Counted from the stretch's first letter, positions 8,232-17,969 are shown. The stretch: 64,000 nt of DNA from Chitinophaga arvensicola (GCF_900110835.1 NZ_FOJG01000001.1:62001-126000); one strand, 5' to 3'. Notes: a model not told the origin generated them from the letters alone. Program-made: numbers and translations.

Positions 8232-9059
8232 TTACAGTTGCACCTTCCGCCAGATCTTCTCCCTGTTTTCCAGTTGTTTGAATTTCCTGGTAACACTGGT
8301 GAAGTTAAGGGTTTCTTTACTCCCCAATGCGAGAAAGCCCAACTGTTCCAGGCTGTCGCTGAACAGCGTCAGCACACGGTCCTGGAGTGTTTTGTTAAAA
8401 TAGATCAATACATTCCGGCAGATGATCAGTTGAAACTCATTGAACGAACCATCTGTGACCAGATTATGCGGAGAAAAAATGATCTTCTCCCCCAGGTCTT
8501 CCCGGAACTTGGCATATTCATAATTGGCAGTATAGTAAGCCGAAAAATCTTCACGGCCGCCAGACTCCATATAGTTGCGGGAATACTGCTGCATCTGCGA
8601 CAACCGGAACATTCCCTTGCGGCCTTTTTCCAGTACACCGGCATTGATATCGGTGGCATAAATCACTGCTTTATGCAACAGCTTCGCTTCCTTCAGCAGG
8701 ATAGCAAAAGAATACACCTCTTCCCCGGTAGAACAGCCGGCGTGCCATATCCGGATAAACGGATAGGTAGCCAGTACCGGCAATACTTCTGTACGCAAGG
8801 CCTGGTAAAACGACGGGTCGCGGAACATCTCTGTCACGTTCACCGTAATCTCCTCTACAAACCGCAACGCATACGCCGGATCAGAAATAATCCGGTAACG
8901 GTATTCGGCAAAACTGGGAAAGCGGTCGGCATGATACAGGTGGTTGACCCGCCGGTTAATGGAGGCGGGGGCATACTCCGTAAAGTCATATCCATATCTT
9001 TCCAGTACATCATTCAGCAACAAGGATACTTCCTGTTCACTTATCGGATTCCTGCTCAC
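8232..9059 (-). CDS. CheR-type protein-glutamate O-methyltransferase
   Basis: A 275-residue CheR family protein: a helical N-terminal domain (1 to about 75), then a SAM-dependent methyltransferase domain with the nucleotide-binding signature HAGCSTGEEVYS (about 98-109) and FNEFQLIICRNVLIYF further on, typical of CheR. It uses SAM to methylate receptor glutamates. The start codon is GTG, three bases after the stop of the preceding REC gene, and the next gene (CheB) begins two bases after its own stop, so the set is tightly coupled. With CheB it forms a writer/eraser pair in an operon with a hybrid kinase rather than chemotaxis genes. Confidence 0.9.
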   Translation of the reverse strand: MSRNPISEQEVSLLLNDVLERYGYDFTEYAPASINRRVNHLYHADRFPSFAEYRYRIISDPAYALRFVEEITVNVTEMFRDPSFYQALRTEVLPVLATYPFIRIWHAGCSTGEEVYSFAILLKEAKLLHKAVIYATDINAGVLEKGRKGMFRLSQMQQYSRNYMESGGREDFSAYYTANYEYAKFREDLGEKIIFSPHNLVTDGSFNEFQLIICRNVLIYFNKTLQDRVLTLFSDSLEQLGFLALGSKETLNFTSVTRKFKQLENREKIWRKVQL

Positions 9060-9062
9060 TTG

Positions 9063-9437
9063 CTATCTTGATAAATATTGTTGTAGCTGCACCAGTAATT
9101 CATCTACATCAATGGGTTTTGAAATATAATTGTCCGCACCTGCTTCCAGGCACTTTTCCCGGTCTCCTACCATCGCTTTTGCCGTTACAGCAATCAGCGG
9201 CAGCTGGCTGTTGGCGGGCATTGCGCGGATAGCGGCAATGGTTTCATAACCATCCATATCCGGCATCATGATATCCATCAGTACTGCGCCAACACCATGG
9301 TTGCCGGATAATATCTGTAATGCCTCTGCACCCGTTCCAACCGATATACTGGGAATGCTCCTGGATTTCAATACGGCCTTCAGTGCAAAAATATTGCGGG
9401 CATCGTCATCTACTATTAATACCTGTTTGTGTTCCAT
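9063..9437 (-). CDS. single-domain response regulator
   Basis: A 124-residue receiver domain with DDD at 10-12, acceptor Asp55 in VLMDIMMPDMDG, Thr in AVTAKAM and Lys in YISKPIDVD. It begins three bases after the stop of the large hybrid kinase. It closely matches that kinase's third receiver domain, including the run TAKAM-GDREKCL-AGA and YISKP-DVD, so it probably arose by duplication of the kinase's C-terminal end. No output domain; a likely phosphate carrier between the kinase and CheB, CheR or the downstream REC-kinase. Confidence 0.88.
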   Translation of the reverse strand: MEHKQVLIVDDDARNIFALKAVLKSRSIPSISVGTGAEALQILSGNHGVGAVLMDIMMPDMDGYETIAAIRAMPANSQLPLIAVTAKAMVGDREKCLEAGADNYISKPIDVDELLVQLQQYLSR

Positions 9438-9440
9438 AAA

Positions 9441-12400
9441 TTATTTCATGGCTTTATCGTATAACCATACCCGTAATAGGGATAATAACTGATCTACGTC
9501 CACCGGTTTGGAAATATAATCAGAAGCGCCTGCCTGTAAGCATTTCTCGCGGTCGCCCATCATAGCTTTGGCAGTGACAGCAATCACCGGCAATCCTTTT
9601 AGGCCGGGCTGTTTGCGGATAGCGGCAATAGCATCATATCCATCCATTTCCGGCATCATCATATCCATTAACACCACGTCTACCGGGTGATCTTTCAATT
9701 GTTGCAGCGCCTCTTTACCATCTATGGCAGACAGCACTTTCATCTGGTGTTTCTCCAGTGCTTTGGTTAGCGAGAAGATGTTGCGTACATCATCGTCAGC
9801 AATCAATACTGTTTTATCTTTCAGCACTTCATTCAGCACACCCATCTTACCATTTCCTCCGGCGGCGGTGGGTGCATTTTCTGATACCAGGTGCAGGAAG
9901 AGGGACACTTCATCCAGCATCCGCTGATAGGAATGCGCCGTTTTCACTACAATGGAATCCGCATACTGGCGGATGCGCTGCTCTTCTGCTTTCGATAAAC
10001 TCTTACCGGTAAAGATGATAATGGGTAGATTTTCCAGTCCCTTTATTTCCTTTACCATTTCCAGTGCTTCGTAAGCCCGCTGATCGGGAATACCCATGTC
10101 GAGGATCACACAGTCTACATCATTCTGCTGTAGCAGGGAGATGCCATCTTCCACGGAATTACTGATTTCCGAACTCACCTGGTAGTTGCTGAGGAAGTAA
10201 GCCAGCGCTTTTGCATGCTTGGCATTTTCTTCGAGGATCAATACTTTCTTGGTAGACCGCTGCAATACAAACTCCATCTTTTCAAAGATCAGTTGCATAC
10301 TTTGCATATCTACCGGTTTGCTGATAAAGTCGACCGCGCCTTTGAGCAAACTCTCCTTCCTGGCTTCCATGGAAGACATGATATGCACCGGTATCGGCCT
10401 TGTATGTGGATCGCTTTTCAGTTCTTCCATCACCTGCCAGCCGTCTTTAACCGGTAGTTGTATATCCAGCAAAATACCGATAGGCTTGTAGATGCGCGCC
10501 AGTTCTGCGGCTTCATCACCACGCACCGATACAATACCTTTGTAGCCCCGTGAATGGGTGAAATCCAGCAGTGCTTTGGCAAAATGGGTGTCATCTTCCA
10601 CGATGAGAATCACGGGGTCTCCGTTTTCAATCAATCCACGGTCGTCGTAAATATCTTCAGGAATAGTGGGCGACAGGAAGCGGGTCATTCCAGGTACGGC
10701 TACTGCTTCTTCCACGACGGGTGAAGGAATATCCAATGGCTGGTTAGTGGCTGCTTTTCTGATCACCGGAATGGTAATGACAAACTCACTTCCTTCATTG
10801 CTGGTGCTGCTTACACTGATCTGGCCGCCGAGCAACTTAGCCAGTTCCCGGCTGATAGACAGTCCAAGGCCGGTGCCGCCATATTTCCTCCGGGTAGAAC
10901 CATCTGCCTGCTGGAAGGCCTCAAAGATCACCTGCTGCTTTTCTTCGGCAATACCAATACCGGTATCTTTTACAGCAAAACGGATGGTCTGCGGTACTTC
11001 ACCAGGTAACACGTTCAGACTTACAGACCCACGGGCCGTGAATTTCAGCGCATTGGACAAAAGATTCTTGATGATCTGCTCCAGTCTTACCTGGTCTGTT
11101 TCAATGCTATCGGGTACACCGGCGGCGGTGTGTATTTCCAGTTGCAATCCTTTTTCACGGGCAATAGGCTCGAATAATGCCTGCATATTTGAACAGATAT
11201 CACCTACGGATATCTGGCTGTACTCCAATTCCATTTTACCGGATTCTATTTTCGAGAGATCCAGTATTTCGTCTATTAAAGTCAGCAATCCTTTACCAGA
11301 GCTGTTGATCACCTGCGCATATTCTATCTGGTCGCCATTGAGGTTGCTGTCGTGGTTTTCAGACAGTAATCTTGATAACAAGAGAATTGAATTGAGCGGC
11401 GTACGCAGCTCATGCGACATATTCGCCAGAAACTCCGATTTATAACGGGTGCTGAGGGCCAGTTCTTCGGCCTTCTTATGTATATCAAGGTTACGTTCTA
11501 CGATAATCTGGTTTTTCTCTTCCAGCAGGCGGCTTCTTTCTTCCAGTTCTGCGTTGGATTGCATCAGCTCTTCCTGTTGTACTTTCAGTTCTTCTTCCGA
11601 TACCTGGAGTTTCTGTGTTTGCGCTTCCAGTTCTACATTCAGGCTTTCCAGTTCACTATGCTGGGTTTGCAGTTCTTCTGCCTGGGCCTGTGTTTCTTCC
11701 AGCAGTTCCTGGAGACGGGTACGGCTGCGGGTACTTTGCAGGGCAATCGCAATATTAACGGACGCCTGTTTGGCGAAGTCAATTACATTTTCCGGAAACG
11801 GGAACAGCGAACCTATTTCAATAACACCTTCTGTAACACTGGCATGAATCAATGGAATGATCAATACATAACCAGGTTGTGCAGAAGCGGCGCCACCGGC
11901 GATATGCAGGAAGTTATCCGGTGCTTCTTTCAGGTACATTGGTTCCCGCTGCAATACACTTTGGCCAAGTAATGTTTGTCCCACCTGTATTACTTCCGGT
12001 GCGGGATGTGTTGGCGACAGGGCGTATCCTGCAGTGAGATGCAATTCCCCGGAATACCTGATATACAGTACGCCGGTTTGTGCACCGGTATATTGTACCA
12101 TATCTGTCAGGGCGTCATTGCTCAGGACTTTCATATCCTTTTCGCCCAGCAGGGTTTCTGCCACGCGGTTAAGGCCGGTCTGTATCCATATTTTCTGGTC
12201 GTTGTGATAACGGAATGATTTCAGGTCTGCGGCCATCTGAACAACAGCATGGCCAAGAAGATCTCCTTCACTACGGGGTTTAACATCAATATTAAAATCT
12301 CCTTTCCCGATGCTGTCTGCCGCAACTGCCAGCGCCTGGCTGGTTTGATCGATGGCGTTGAAAGAGCGGGCCAAACTGCCGATGGCATCTTTCGTTCGTA

Positions 12401-13448
12401 TTTCCGGAGCGCTGCCCGGTACTCCTTTGGCGATGTTAATAGCGGCTGCCCGCAACATTTCGAGGCTGTCAGCAATCCCTTTGATAGTAAAGGAAACAAA
12501 TACAACTACCAGTATCACGATGCCTACGAGGGCCATGAGGTAGCGTGTTTTGAGATCATTTTCCTTTTTGGAGATGGCTTTGGCGTCGCGACCAATCTTA
12601 TCCATGACCGAACGTTGCAGCTGTTTCAGCTGATCTACGGCGAGCGAAGAGTTGGCCCACCAGGAATCGGCATTAAACAGGGTATCAATTTTCCGGGCAG
12701 CAATGGTGCTGCGGATAAAATCATTGGTGATGGTCATTTCATTGGAGGTTTCCATCCGCTGAAAGTCTTTGGCTACGGCAGGAGAAGCTTTATCAATCAG
12801 CTCTGCACGCAGGGAGGCCAGCATGTCTGCATTGTTTTCAATGCGGGCAAAATCTTCCGGCCATACTTCCTTTTTCAGCATGAAATAGTAAATATCCATG
12901 CGGATCATTCCCTGGTAGGCGGCCATCTGCGCCATCAGGTATTGTGCGTTCATATCCTGCTGAAGGCCTTTCAGTACAGGGATATCGGGCGTATTGGTAT
13001 TGGCCAGATCGTTCAGGCGGAAGATCAGGTTGGAATAATAGTCCAGCACTTCCCGCTGCGGCATGCTCTTATTGTCAATATCCTTTCTTTTGCGGGGAAG
13101 GGTATTGAGCAGCGAATATTGGAAGAAACGGCTATCACTGGCCAGCAGCCTGCTTTTCACGGCGTCGATGGCCAGGTCTGTTTTGGCTCTCTGCGTGAGC
13201 AGGTCGTTCAGGCTTCCGGTCTGCAACACATAATTCACGCTATTTCTGCGCTCCATATGAATTTCATCCGCCACCTTCATGATGGTAGTAGCAGTGGTGA
13301 TTTTCTGTACCAGGTTATCGATGGTGTCTATATCTGCACTCTGTTTATTAAATACAGCGATACCAAAATATACAAGGCATGCCAGCGGTATTACTGCGAT
13401 TAACATCAGCTTCCTGGGTAAAGGAAGCCGCATAAAGAATCTCTTCAT
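9441..13448 (-). CDS. giant hybrid histidine kinase: NIT-HAMP-GAF-HisKA-HATPase-REC x3
   Basis: A 1335-residue membrane sensor and first gene of its operon. Membrane helices at about 13-30 and 307-328 flank a helical periplasmic domain that resembles the NIT domain, known for nitrate/nitrite sensing; the assignment here is by look. A HAMP linker (about 330-400), a GAF-like domain (about 430-580) and a long coiled coil (to about 665) follow. The HisKA phospho-acceptor is His679 in SHELRTPLN, and the ATPase N box (around 800) and GTGLGLSIS (around 859) are intact. Three receivers follow, starting near 941, 1064 and 1211; each keeps its Asp (LLDIQLP, ILDMGIP, LMDMMMP). The architecture suggests an internal multi-step phosphorelay feeding the downstream REC, CheR, CheB and REC-kinase. 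Confidence 0.9.
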   Translation of the reverse strand: MKRFFMRLPLPRKLMLIAVIPLACLVYFGIAVFNKQSADIDTIDNLVQKITTATTIMKVADEIHMERRNSVNYVLQTGSLNDLLTQRAKTDLAIDAVKSRLLASDSRFFQYSLLNTLPRKRKDIDNKSMPQREVLDYYSNLIFRLNDLANTNTPDIPVLKGLQQDMNAQYLMAQMAAYQGMIRMDIYYFMLKKEVWPEDFARIENNADMLASLRAELIDKASPAVAKDFQRMETSNEMTITNDFIRSTIAARKIDTLFNADSWWANSSLAVDQLKQLQRSVMDKIGRDAKAISKKENDLKTRYLMALVGIVILVVVFVSFTIKGIADSLEMLRAAAINIAKGVPGSAPEIRTKDAIGSLARSFNAIDQTSQALAVAADSIGKGDFNIDVKPRSEGDLLGHAVVQMAADLKSFRYHNDQKIWIQTGLNRVAETLLGEKDMKVLSNDALTDMVQYTGAQTGVLYIRYSGELHLTAGYALSPTHPAPEVIQVGQTLLGQSVLQREPMYLKEAPDNFLHIAGGAASAQPGYVLIIPLIHASVTEGVIEIGSLFPFPENVIDFAKQASVNIAIALQSTRSRTRLQELLEETQAQAEELQTQHSELESLNVELEAQTQKLQVSEEELKVQQEELMQSNAELEERSRLLEEKNQIIVERNLDIHKKAEELALSTRYKSEFLANMSHELRTPLNSILLLSRLLSENHDSNLNGDQIEYAQVINSSGKGLLTLIDEILDLSKIESGKMELEYSQISVGDICSNMQALFEPIAREKGLQLEIHTAAGVPDSIETDQVRLEQIIKNLLSNALKFTARGSVSLNVLPGEVPQTIRFAVKDTGIGIAEEKQQVIFEAFQQADGSTRRKYGGTGLGLSISRELAKLLGGQISVSSTSNEGSEFVITIPVIRKAATNQPLDIPSPVVEEAVAVPGMTRFLSPTIPEDIYDDRGLIENGDPVILIVEDDTHFAKALLDFTHSRGYKGIVSVRGDEAAELARIYKPIGILLDIQLPVKDGWQVMEELKSDPHTRPIPVHIMSSMEARKESLLKGAVDFISKPVDMQSMQLIFEKMEFVLQRSTKKVLILEENAKHAKALAYFLSNYQVSSEISNSVEDGISLLQQNDVDCVILDMGIPDQRAYEALEMVKEIKGLENLPIIIFTGKSLSKAEEQRIRQYADSIVVKTAHSYQRMLDEVSLFLHLVSENAPTAAGGNGKMGVLNEVLKDKTVLIADDDVRNIFSLTKALEKHQMKVLSAIDGKEALQQLKDHPVDVVLMDMMMPEMDGYDAIAAIRKQPGLKGLPVIAVTAKAMMGDREKCLQAGASDYISKPVDVDQLLSLLRVWLYDKAMK

Positions 13449-13487
13449 TTGCCTGAGCTTGTTTAATTTTTAAGGGGTACTCTCCTC

Positions 13488-13512
13488 AAAACCTCGGTTC
13501 ACACCGGGTTTT
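13488..13512. other. hairpin in the divergent regulatory region
   Basis: aaaacctcggt (13488-13498) pairs with accgggtttt (13503-13512) over 10 bp with one bulged base and a 4-base loop. It sits 40 bases upstream of the hybrid kinase start, in its probable 5' leader on the minus strand, and 94 bases upstream of the plus-strand response regulator. It could be a leader structure or an operator; no function is shown. Confidence 0.45.
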
Positions 13513-13579
13513 AGCACATTTCGTTCCAAACAGTACCATTAAACCGAATTATAATGATAATAAAATAACAACAAAATCA

Positions 13580-13587
13580 TAGATTTG
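13580..13587 (+). promoter_or_regulatory. TAnnTTTG -7 element for the response regulator
   Basis: tagatttg matches the Bacteroidota -7 consensus. Transcription would begin a few bases downstream, before the ATG at 13606, which argues against using the in-frame TTG at 13585 as the start codon. No clear -33 ttg is visible. Confidence 0.5.
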
Positions 13588-13605
13588 TCCCTATTCAAAA
13601 ATGAT

Positions 13606-14007
13606 ATGTCTGATAGCTGTAAATATACCTCAGTACTTTTAATTGATGATGATATAGATGATAGAATGATATTTGGTGAAGTATTAAAAGAATTGGCACC
13701 GGATATTATTTACCATGAAGCTATAAACGGGGAAGATGCCCTGATAAAGCTGAACAATGACCTGGTACCTGATCTCATCTTCCTTGACCTGAATATGCCA
13801 CGGGTAGACGGCAAGCAATTCCTTGCTGAAATACAGCAGCAGGACCGGCTGAAACATATACCAGTGGTGATTTATTCTACCTCTTCGCATGAATCGGATA
13901 AAAAAGAGACCCGGGAGCTGGGCGCCTCTTACTTTCTGACAAAGCCTAACAGTCTTCATGAACTGACGCATATCCTGACGGATCTGCTGCAACAAAAGTT
14001 ATTCTAA
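13606..14007 (+). CDS. single-domain response regulator (Rcp1-like)
   Basis: A 133-residue receiver with the acidic cluster DDD at residues 14-16, acceptor Asp61 in FLDLNMPRVDGK, Thr/Ser in YSTSSHESD and Lys in FLTKPNS. The LTKPNS ending is typical of Rcp1-like receivers that pair with phytochrome-type kinases; the REC-kinase at 6306-7562 is of that kind, although it is not adjacent. The start is set at the ATG at 13606 because a -7 promoter box overlaps the upstream TTG. The gene is transcribed divergently from the NIT-type kinase operon and ends at a hairpin terminator. Confidence 0.85.
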   Translation: MSDSCKYTSVLLIDDDIDDRMIFGEVLKELAPDIIYHEAINGEDALIKLNNDLVPDLIFLDLNMPRVDGKQFLAEIQQQDRLKHIPVVIYSTSSHESDKKETRELGASYFLTKPNSLHELTHILTDLLQQKLF

Positions 14008-14014
14008 TAAAATA

Positions 14015-14043
14015 GCCTCACAAAGAATTGTGAGGCAGCTTTT
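14015..14043 (+). terminator. intrinsic terminator
   Basis: Stem gcctcacaa/ttgtgaggc (14015-14023 with 14028-14036), loop agaa, followed by agctttt. It lies 8 bases after the response regulator stop codon. Confidence 0.75.
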
Positions 14044-14156
14044 CTACCATTGTTACTATTTTTAAACCCTCATATATGCGTGAGCATATGCTTTGTATTA
14101 TAAAGGTGAGGGCTAAAATAATCCCAAGTGTTAATCAGATCTTAAAGACTTCTGCA

Positions 14157-15545
14157 TTAAAATTGCTTCATCACTTCTTCCAGCCAGCCGGCGGAATGAA
14201 AATTCAACTTTACTACAGGCTGAACGCCTTTATTATCAATACCTTGTCCCATTGCTACCCGGCGGGAGCGCGTAACAGGATAATGGATAGTGAAATCCGG
14301 CGCACTGAAATGCACCTCGCTTACATTCGCATAATCCAATGCACCGCTGGTAGGGGTACCCATTAATTTTACTTTCTGACTTTGTGCAGCTTCCAGCAGG
14401 AATTGCTCTGTGGTATTATTACATTGTCCGTTCATCAGCACCACCACTTTGGCGGGCGCCGGCAACGGAGAAGGCAGGATCATGTTTTCATCAGGTCCCA
14501 TACTCACCAGGCGGCCTTGCAAACCATCACCCTGGTGAATCAATGCACGGATCTGCTCCACGTACTCATCAGGTAATTTTCCTGTCTGCTCATCCAGCAC
14601 ATGCCCCCAGGCGGCAATATTATCCGGCGTAGCAAAGAAATCGGCGCCGGTAATCCTTACCGGCTGGGTATACAGCATAGGTCGCAGGCGTTCGATCAGC
14701 TTATCAGTGCCCGCACCACTGTTACGCACATCTATCACCAGGTTGGGCGATCTGCGCAAAAAGTCATCATGGGTATTCATGACGGAATCTGCCTGCGGAT
14801 ATGTTGCAGCGTCGAAGCTGGATAAACGCAGGTAACCGGTGCTGTCGTTGATCTGCCGGAAGAAGAAAGGCGCACCGGCTTCATCAGCGAAGGCGGGCAT
14901 TTCTCCCGACTGCTTTGCAGACACAATACCACCGGGCTTTTGCCAGCCCAGGGCAGCCAGTCCATCCCGTTGCTTTCCGATGGTGAGGGTATCAAAACGT
15001 ACCCGCTGATCTGCATAATCGATCAGATCGAATTTGTCCGGGCCATTGGCGGCCAGCTCAAAGAGTACATCACCGGGCTTCCAGGTCGGCACGGGCGATT
15101 CCAGGATCACTGCGGCATAAGTGCGCAGTCCTTTTAAATTCTTTACCACGGCTACTTTGTAGCCGGCTGACTGGTACACCCCTGCGATTCCGCTCTGTGG
15201 CTGCTTTTCCAGCAGCTCCAGCTGGGCAGGTGTAAGGGACAGATTTTCTTTTACCGGAACATAACCGGTCTGGAGAGTAAGATGCTCGTCGCGGAAGAAG
15301 TGCAGGTACCTGTCGACCAGCAACAGGCAATGCGTAGCCCCCTTGATAGTGGCGGCTTGCAGCCGCATTTTGGAAAGCATGCCTGTATAGGCCTGCTGAG
15401 TAACCGGTGTTACTTTGTCGATAAAACCTACATAATTCTTCCTGAGGTAAACGGATACGCTGTCAAATTTCTTCCTGCAATCACATTCCTGTGCATATAC
15501 AACCGTGTTACTCACGAGTAATAACAATACTGCTATTGCTTTCAT
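14157..15545 (-). CDS. S41-like peptidase-fold protein, catalytic dyad apparently missing
   Basis: A 462-residue exported protein with a Sec signal peptide (1 to about 18, ending VYAQ). The C-terminal half matches the S41 (Tsp/CtpA) fold: NLVIDVRNSGAG, then VVVLMNGQCNNTTEQF and KLMGTPTSGALDYANV. In Tsp the nucleophile Ser430 sits three residues before the Glu of SASE, and Lys455 lies 25 residues later. The aligned positions here are Asn377 and Ala402, so both dyad residues look replaced. Either it is a non-catalytic member or it uses other residues. No PDZ domain is obvious. The gene stands alone between a REC gene and a TPR gene. Confidence 0.75.
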   Translation of the reverse strand: MKAIAVLLLLVSNTVVYAQECDCRKKFDSVSVYLRKNYVGFIDKVTPVTQQAYTGMLSKMRLQAATIKGATHCLLLVDRYLHFFRDEHLTLQTGYVPVKENLSLTPAQLELLEKQPQSGIAGVYQSAGYKVAVVKNLKGLRTYAAVILESPVPTWKPGDVLFELAANGPDKFDLIDYADQRVRFDTLTIGKQRDGLAALGWQKPGGIVSAKQSGEMPAFADEAGAPFFFRQINDSTGYLRLSSFDAATYPQADSVMNTHDDFLRRSPNLVIDVRNSGAGTDKLIERLRPMLYTQPVRITGADFFATPDNIAAWGHVLDEQTGKLPDEYVEQIRALIHQGDGLQGRLVSMGPDENMILPSPLPAPAKVVVLMNGQCNNTTEQFLLEAAQSQKVKLMGTPTSGALDYANVSEVHFSAPDFTIHYPVTRSRRVAMGQGIDNKGVQPVVKLNFHSAGWLEEVMKQF

Positions 15546-15675
15546 GGCAAAGGATTTGGATGTTTCTGGCTGATAATAAATGGTCTTTAAATATATATAT
15601 TCGGAAGGAAACTATCAGAATTTATTTATCATCGTGCCCCATTATTAATAAATTACACGTCCTAATAAAGCGCAT

Positions 15676-17964
15676 ATGCATTTAGACGAACTGGAAAGGC
15701 TGTATAACGAACAGGCATATACCGAAGCTATCACACAACTGGAAATATACTTACAGGATCACCCGGGAGCCGCCCGGGGCTGGCAACTGCTGGGCTTATC
15801 CCAGTTGGAAAATGCCAAGGCCACCGACAACAGGGACCTGGCTACCGCCATGTATCATTCGGCCTATGAGGCCTTCAGCCAGGTGCTGCTCATAGATCCG
15901 GCACATGTGCAGGCCCGTGTACACCGCGCCTATATGGGCGCCAACGTGCTGCCCGAAAAAGGAGATGAAACCATCAGTGATTGCGATCTGTTGATCGCCG
16001 GCGGAGATGAAGAGCTAACAACCAAGGCATTGCTCTACCGTTTCCAGGTGTGGGTGCTGAAAAACGAAACAGACAAGGCCCTGGCCGATATGCACCGCAA
16101 CCTGCAGGTGTATGAGTCGCTGTACGCCGACGATCTCCCACAGCTCAACGTAGCCCGGTTTCAATGCTATACCCGCATCGGCGATGTATACTATCATACC
16201 GAAAACAGGCCCGCTGCCCTGGAATATTACAAACTGGCCTTCGACTGCACCGTGTTTAACAACCGGCTGCTATCTACTACCTGGTTTGCACTCGACATGG
16301 CCGATTACGACTTTGCCGCCGCCATGCTGCAGGTGATGATCAGTGCAGGAGAAAATACCAAGGAAGATATACTCCGCCTGCTGCGGCACGTGCAACAACT
16401 GCTGACCGATGGCGTGCGTAATGCAGCGCTGGCAAGTGCTTTCTGTAAAGGCACCACCGAATGCTGGCAGGAGTTTTATGGCGATGATGATGATGAAGGC
16501 ACGCTGGAACAGATTTCCACCGGCAAACGCTTCATTGCCCAATACCCGGAAGAAGCTTATTTCTATCATTATACCGCCACTGCTTTCTTCAATATCGGTA
16601 GCTACCAGGAAGCATTGCCCTGGTATGAAAAATCACTCGCTATCCATGCTTATCCCTTCAGCATGGTAAGATGGTACTTTACAACTTATAAAGTCACGGG
16701 GCAATTCCCTGAAAGCTGGCCGGAGCTGTCGCATCCCATTCCGTACGACTGGTACGCCGCCGGCGTTATTTTCAGCGAAATTATTCAGCTGGAAAAAGAT
16801 CCTGCGGTAAAGCAGGCATCTGTGGCGTTGAAAAGATTTCTCTATAAAAAAGCCTTTGATATTTATCATGCTTACTGGTATGATAATACCGGCGATTCCT
16901 ATGCCGGCCACCCGCATCATTTTGCGATGTGCTGCAACAACTATGGCATTGCGTTGTATGAAGGAGGCTTCTTTGCGGAAGCTGCGAATGTGCACACTAT
17001 CGGTTACAACATGTCGCCCTTCTGGGAACAGCTGGAATCCAGAGCAGATGCGTATCACAGCATGGGCAAACTGGCGGAAGCAGTGGCCGACCGCCAGATG
17101 ATCCTCGCTAATTTTATGGAGGTATTGCCGCTGATGTACTATGTATCCATTCATGAGCGCATGATCGACGATCTGTGTACATTGGAGAAACATGCCGAAG
17201 CGCTGCGTCTCTACGAAACAATACTGGAAGAATACGACAGCTTTATTGCCCGCGACATGCAGGAGCTGGAAGAATACGACCGCGATACCATTACGTATAA
17301 CATTGACCGTATTAAAACTGGTCGCGCCTTTATCCGGACTGATAGCGCTAACGACCTGTCAGAGCGCATCCTGGCGCTGGAAAACCACCTGGTGGAAAAA
17401 CCGGATGATAGTGATGCGTACTTCAACCTGATGTACCTGTACTTCGACAACGGTCAGTATGATCACTGTATCGGCGCTATCAATAACCGTATTTCTATCG
17501 GCGGAATTACGAAGCTGCCGGTGATTTCACAAATGAAAATTTACTACTTCCGTGGGAAAGCAAATCTGAAGCTAGCCCGCTATAAGGCAGCTATTGCAGA
17601 CCTGTTGTATACGCTGCAGATCATGTCTTCCGGCGATGCAGCAGACAATGCGCCTAACTACCGGTTTGGGGTATACGCTTTTTTAGCGGAGGCTTATCTG
17701 GGTGAAAAGGAATATGAGGAATGTCTTGCTTACGCGGCACAGTGCCTGAACATCTACGCCAGTAACAACTGGGCCTGGGATACAGAAGCTTCTTCGATCC
17801 GTTATATCATGGCATTGGCCTATGAAGCGAAAGAAGATATTGCGACCTGTAAGAAAATAATAGACCAGATAGTAGCGAATGATCCGGAATTCCGGCCTGC
17901 GGCAGAGAAGAAAAACCAGTTGCGGGGAGGTGGATTGTTTTCCTTTTTCCGGAAGAAAAAATAA
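15676..17964 (+). CDS. large tetratricopeptide-repeat protein
   Basis: A 762-residue protein built largely of helical repeats. TPR-like units with the alanine/glycine/tyrosine spacing are visible at about 10-40, 175-200, 290-325, 425-470 and 570-715 (for example ARYKAAIADLLYTL and YEECLAYAAQCLNIYA). There is no signal peptide or membrane segment, so it is probably cytoplasmic. It ends in a basic tail after a phenylalanine-rich FSFF. TPR proteins scaffold protein complexes; the partner is unknown. Monocistronic, with a strong terminator directly after the stop. Confidence 0.8.
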   Translation: MHLDELERLYNEQAYTEAITQLEIYLQDHPGAARGWQLLGLSQLENAKATDNRDLATAMYHSAYEAFSQVLLIDPAHVQARVHRAYMGANVLPEKGDETISDCDLLIAGGDEELTTKALLYRFQVWVLKNETDKALADMHRNLQVYESLYADDLPQLNVARFQCYTRIGDVYYHTENRPAALEYYKLAFDCTVFNNRLLSTTWFALDMADYDFAAAMLQVMISAGENTKEDILRLLRHVQQLLTDGVRNAALASAFCKGTTECWQEFYGDDDDEGTLEQISTGKRFIAQYPEEAYFYHYTATAFFNIGSYQEALPWYEKSLAIHAYPFSMVRWYFTTYKVTGQFPESWPELSHPIPYDWYAAGVIFSEIIQLEKDPAVKQASVALKRFLYKKAFDIYHAYWYDNTGDSYAGHPHHFAMCCNNYGIALYEGGFFAEAANVHTIGYNMSPFWEQLESRADAYHSMGKLAEAVADRQMILANFMEVLPLMYYVSIHERMIDDLCTLEKHAEALRLYETILEEYDSFIARDMQELEEYDRDTITYNIDRIKTGRAFIRTDSANDLSERILALENHLVEKPDDSDAYFNLMYLYFDNGQYDHCIGAINNRISIGGITKLPVISQMKIYYFRGKANLKLARYKAAIADLLYTLQIMSSGDAADNAPNYRFGVYAFLAEAYLGEKEYEECLAYAAQCLNIYASNNWAWDTEASSIRYIMALAYEAKEDIATCKKIIDQIVANDPEFRPAAEKKNQLRGGGLFSFFRKKK

Positions 17965-17969
17965 AAAAA

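Noticed and set aside
12249..13403. A long open frame of 384 codons antisense to the hybrid kinase
   Set aside because: It lies wholly within the NIT/HAMP coding region, has no recognisable domain, and its composition follows from the codon use of the opposite strand.
13585..13605. TTG start adding seven residues to the response regulator
   Set aside because: A -7 promoter element covers this TTG, so it would lie upstream of the transcript start.
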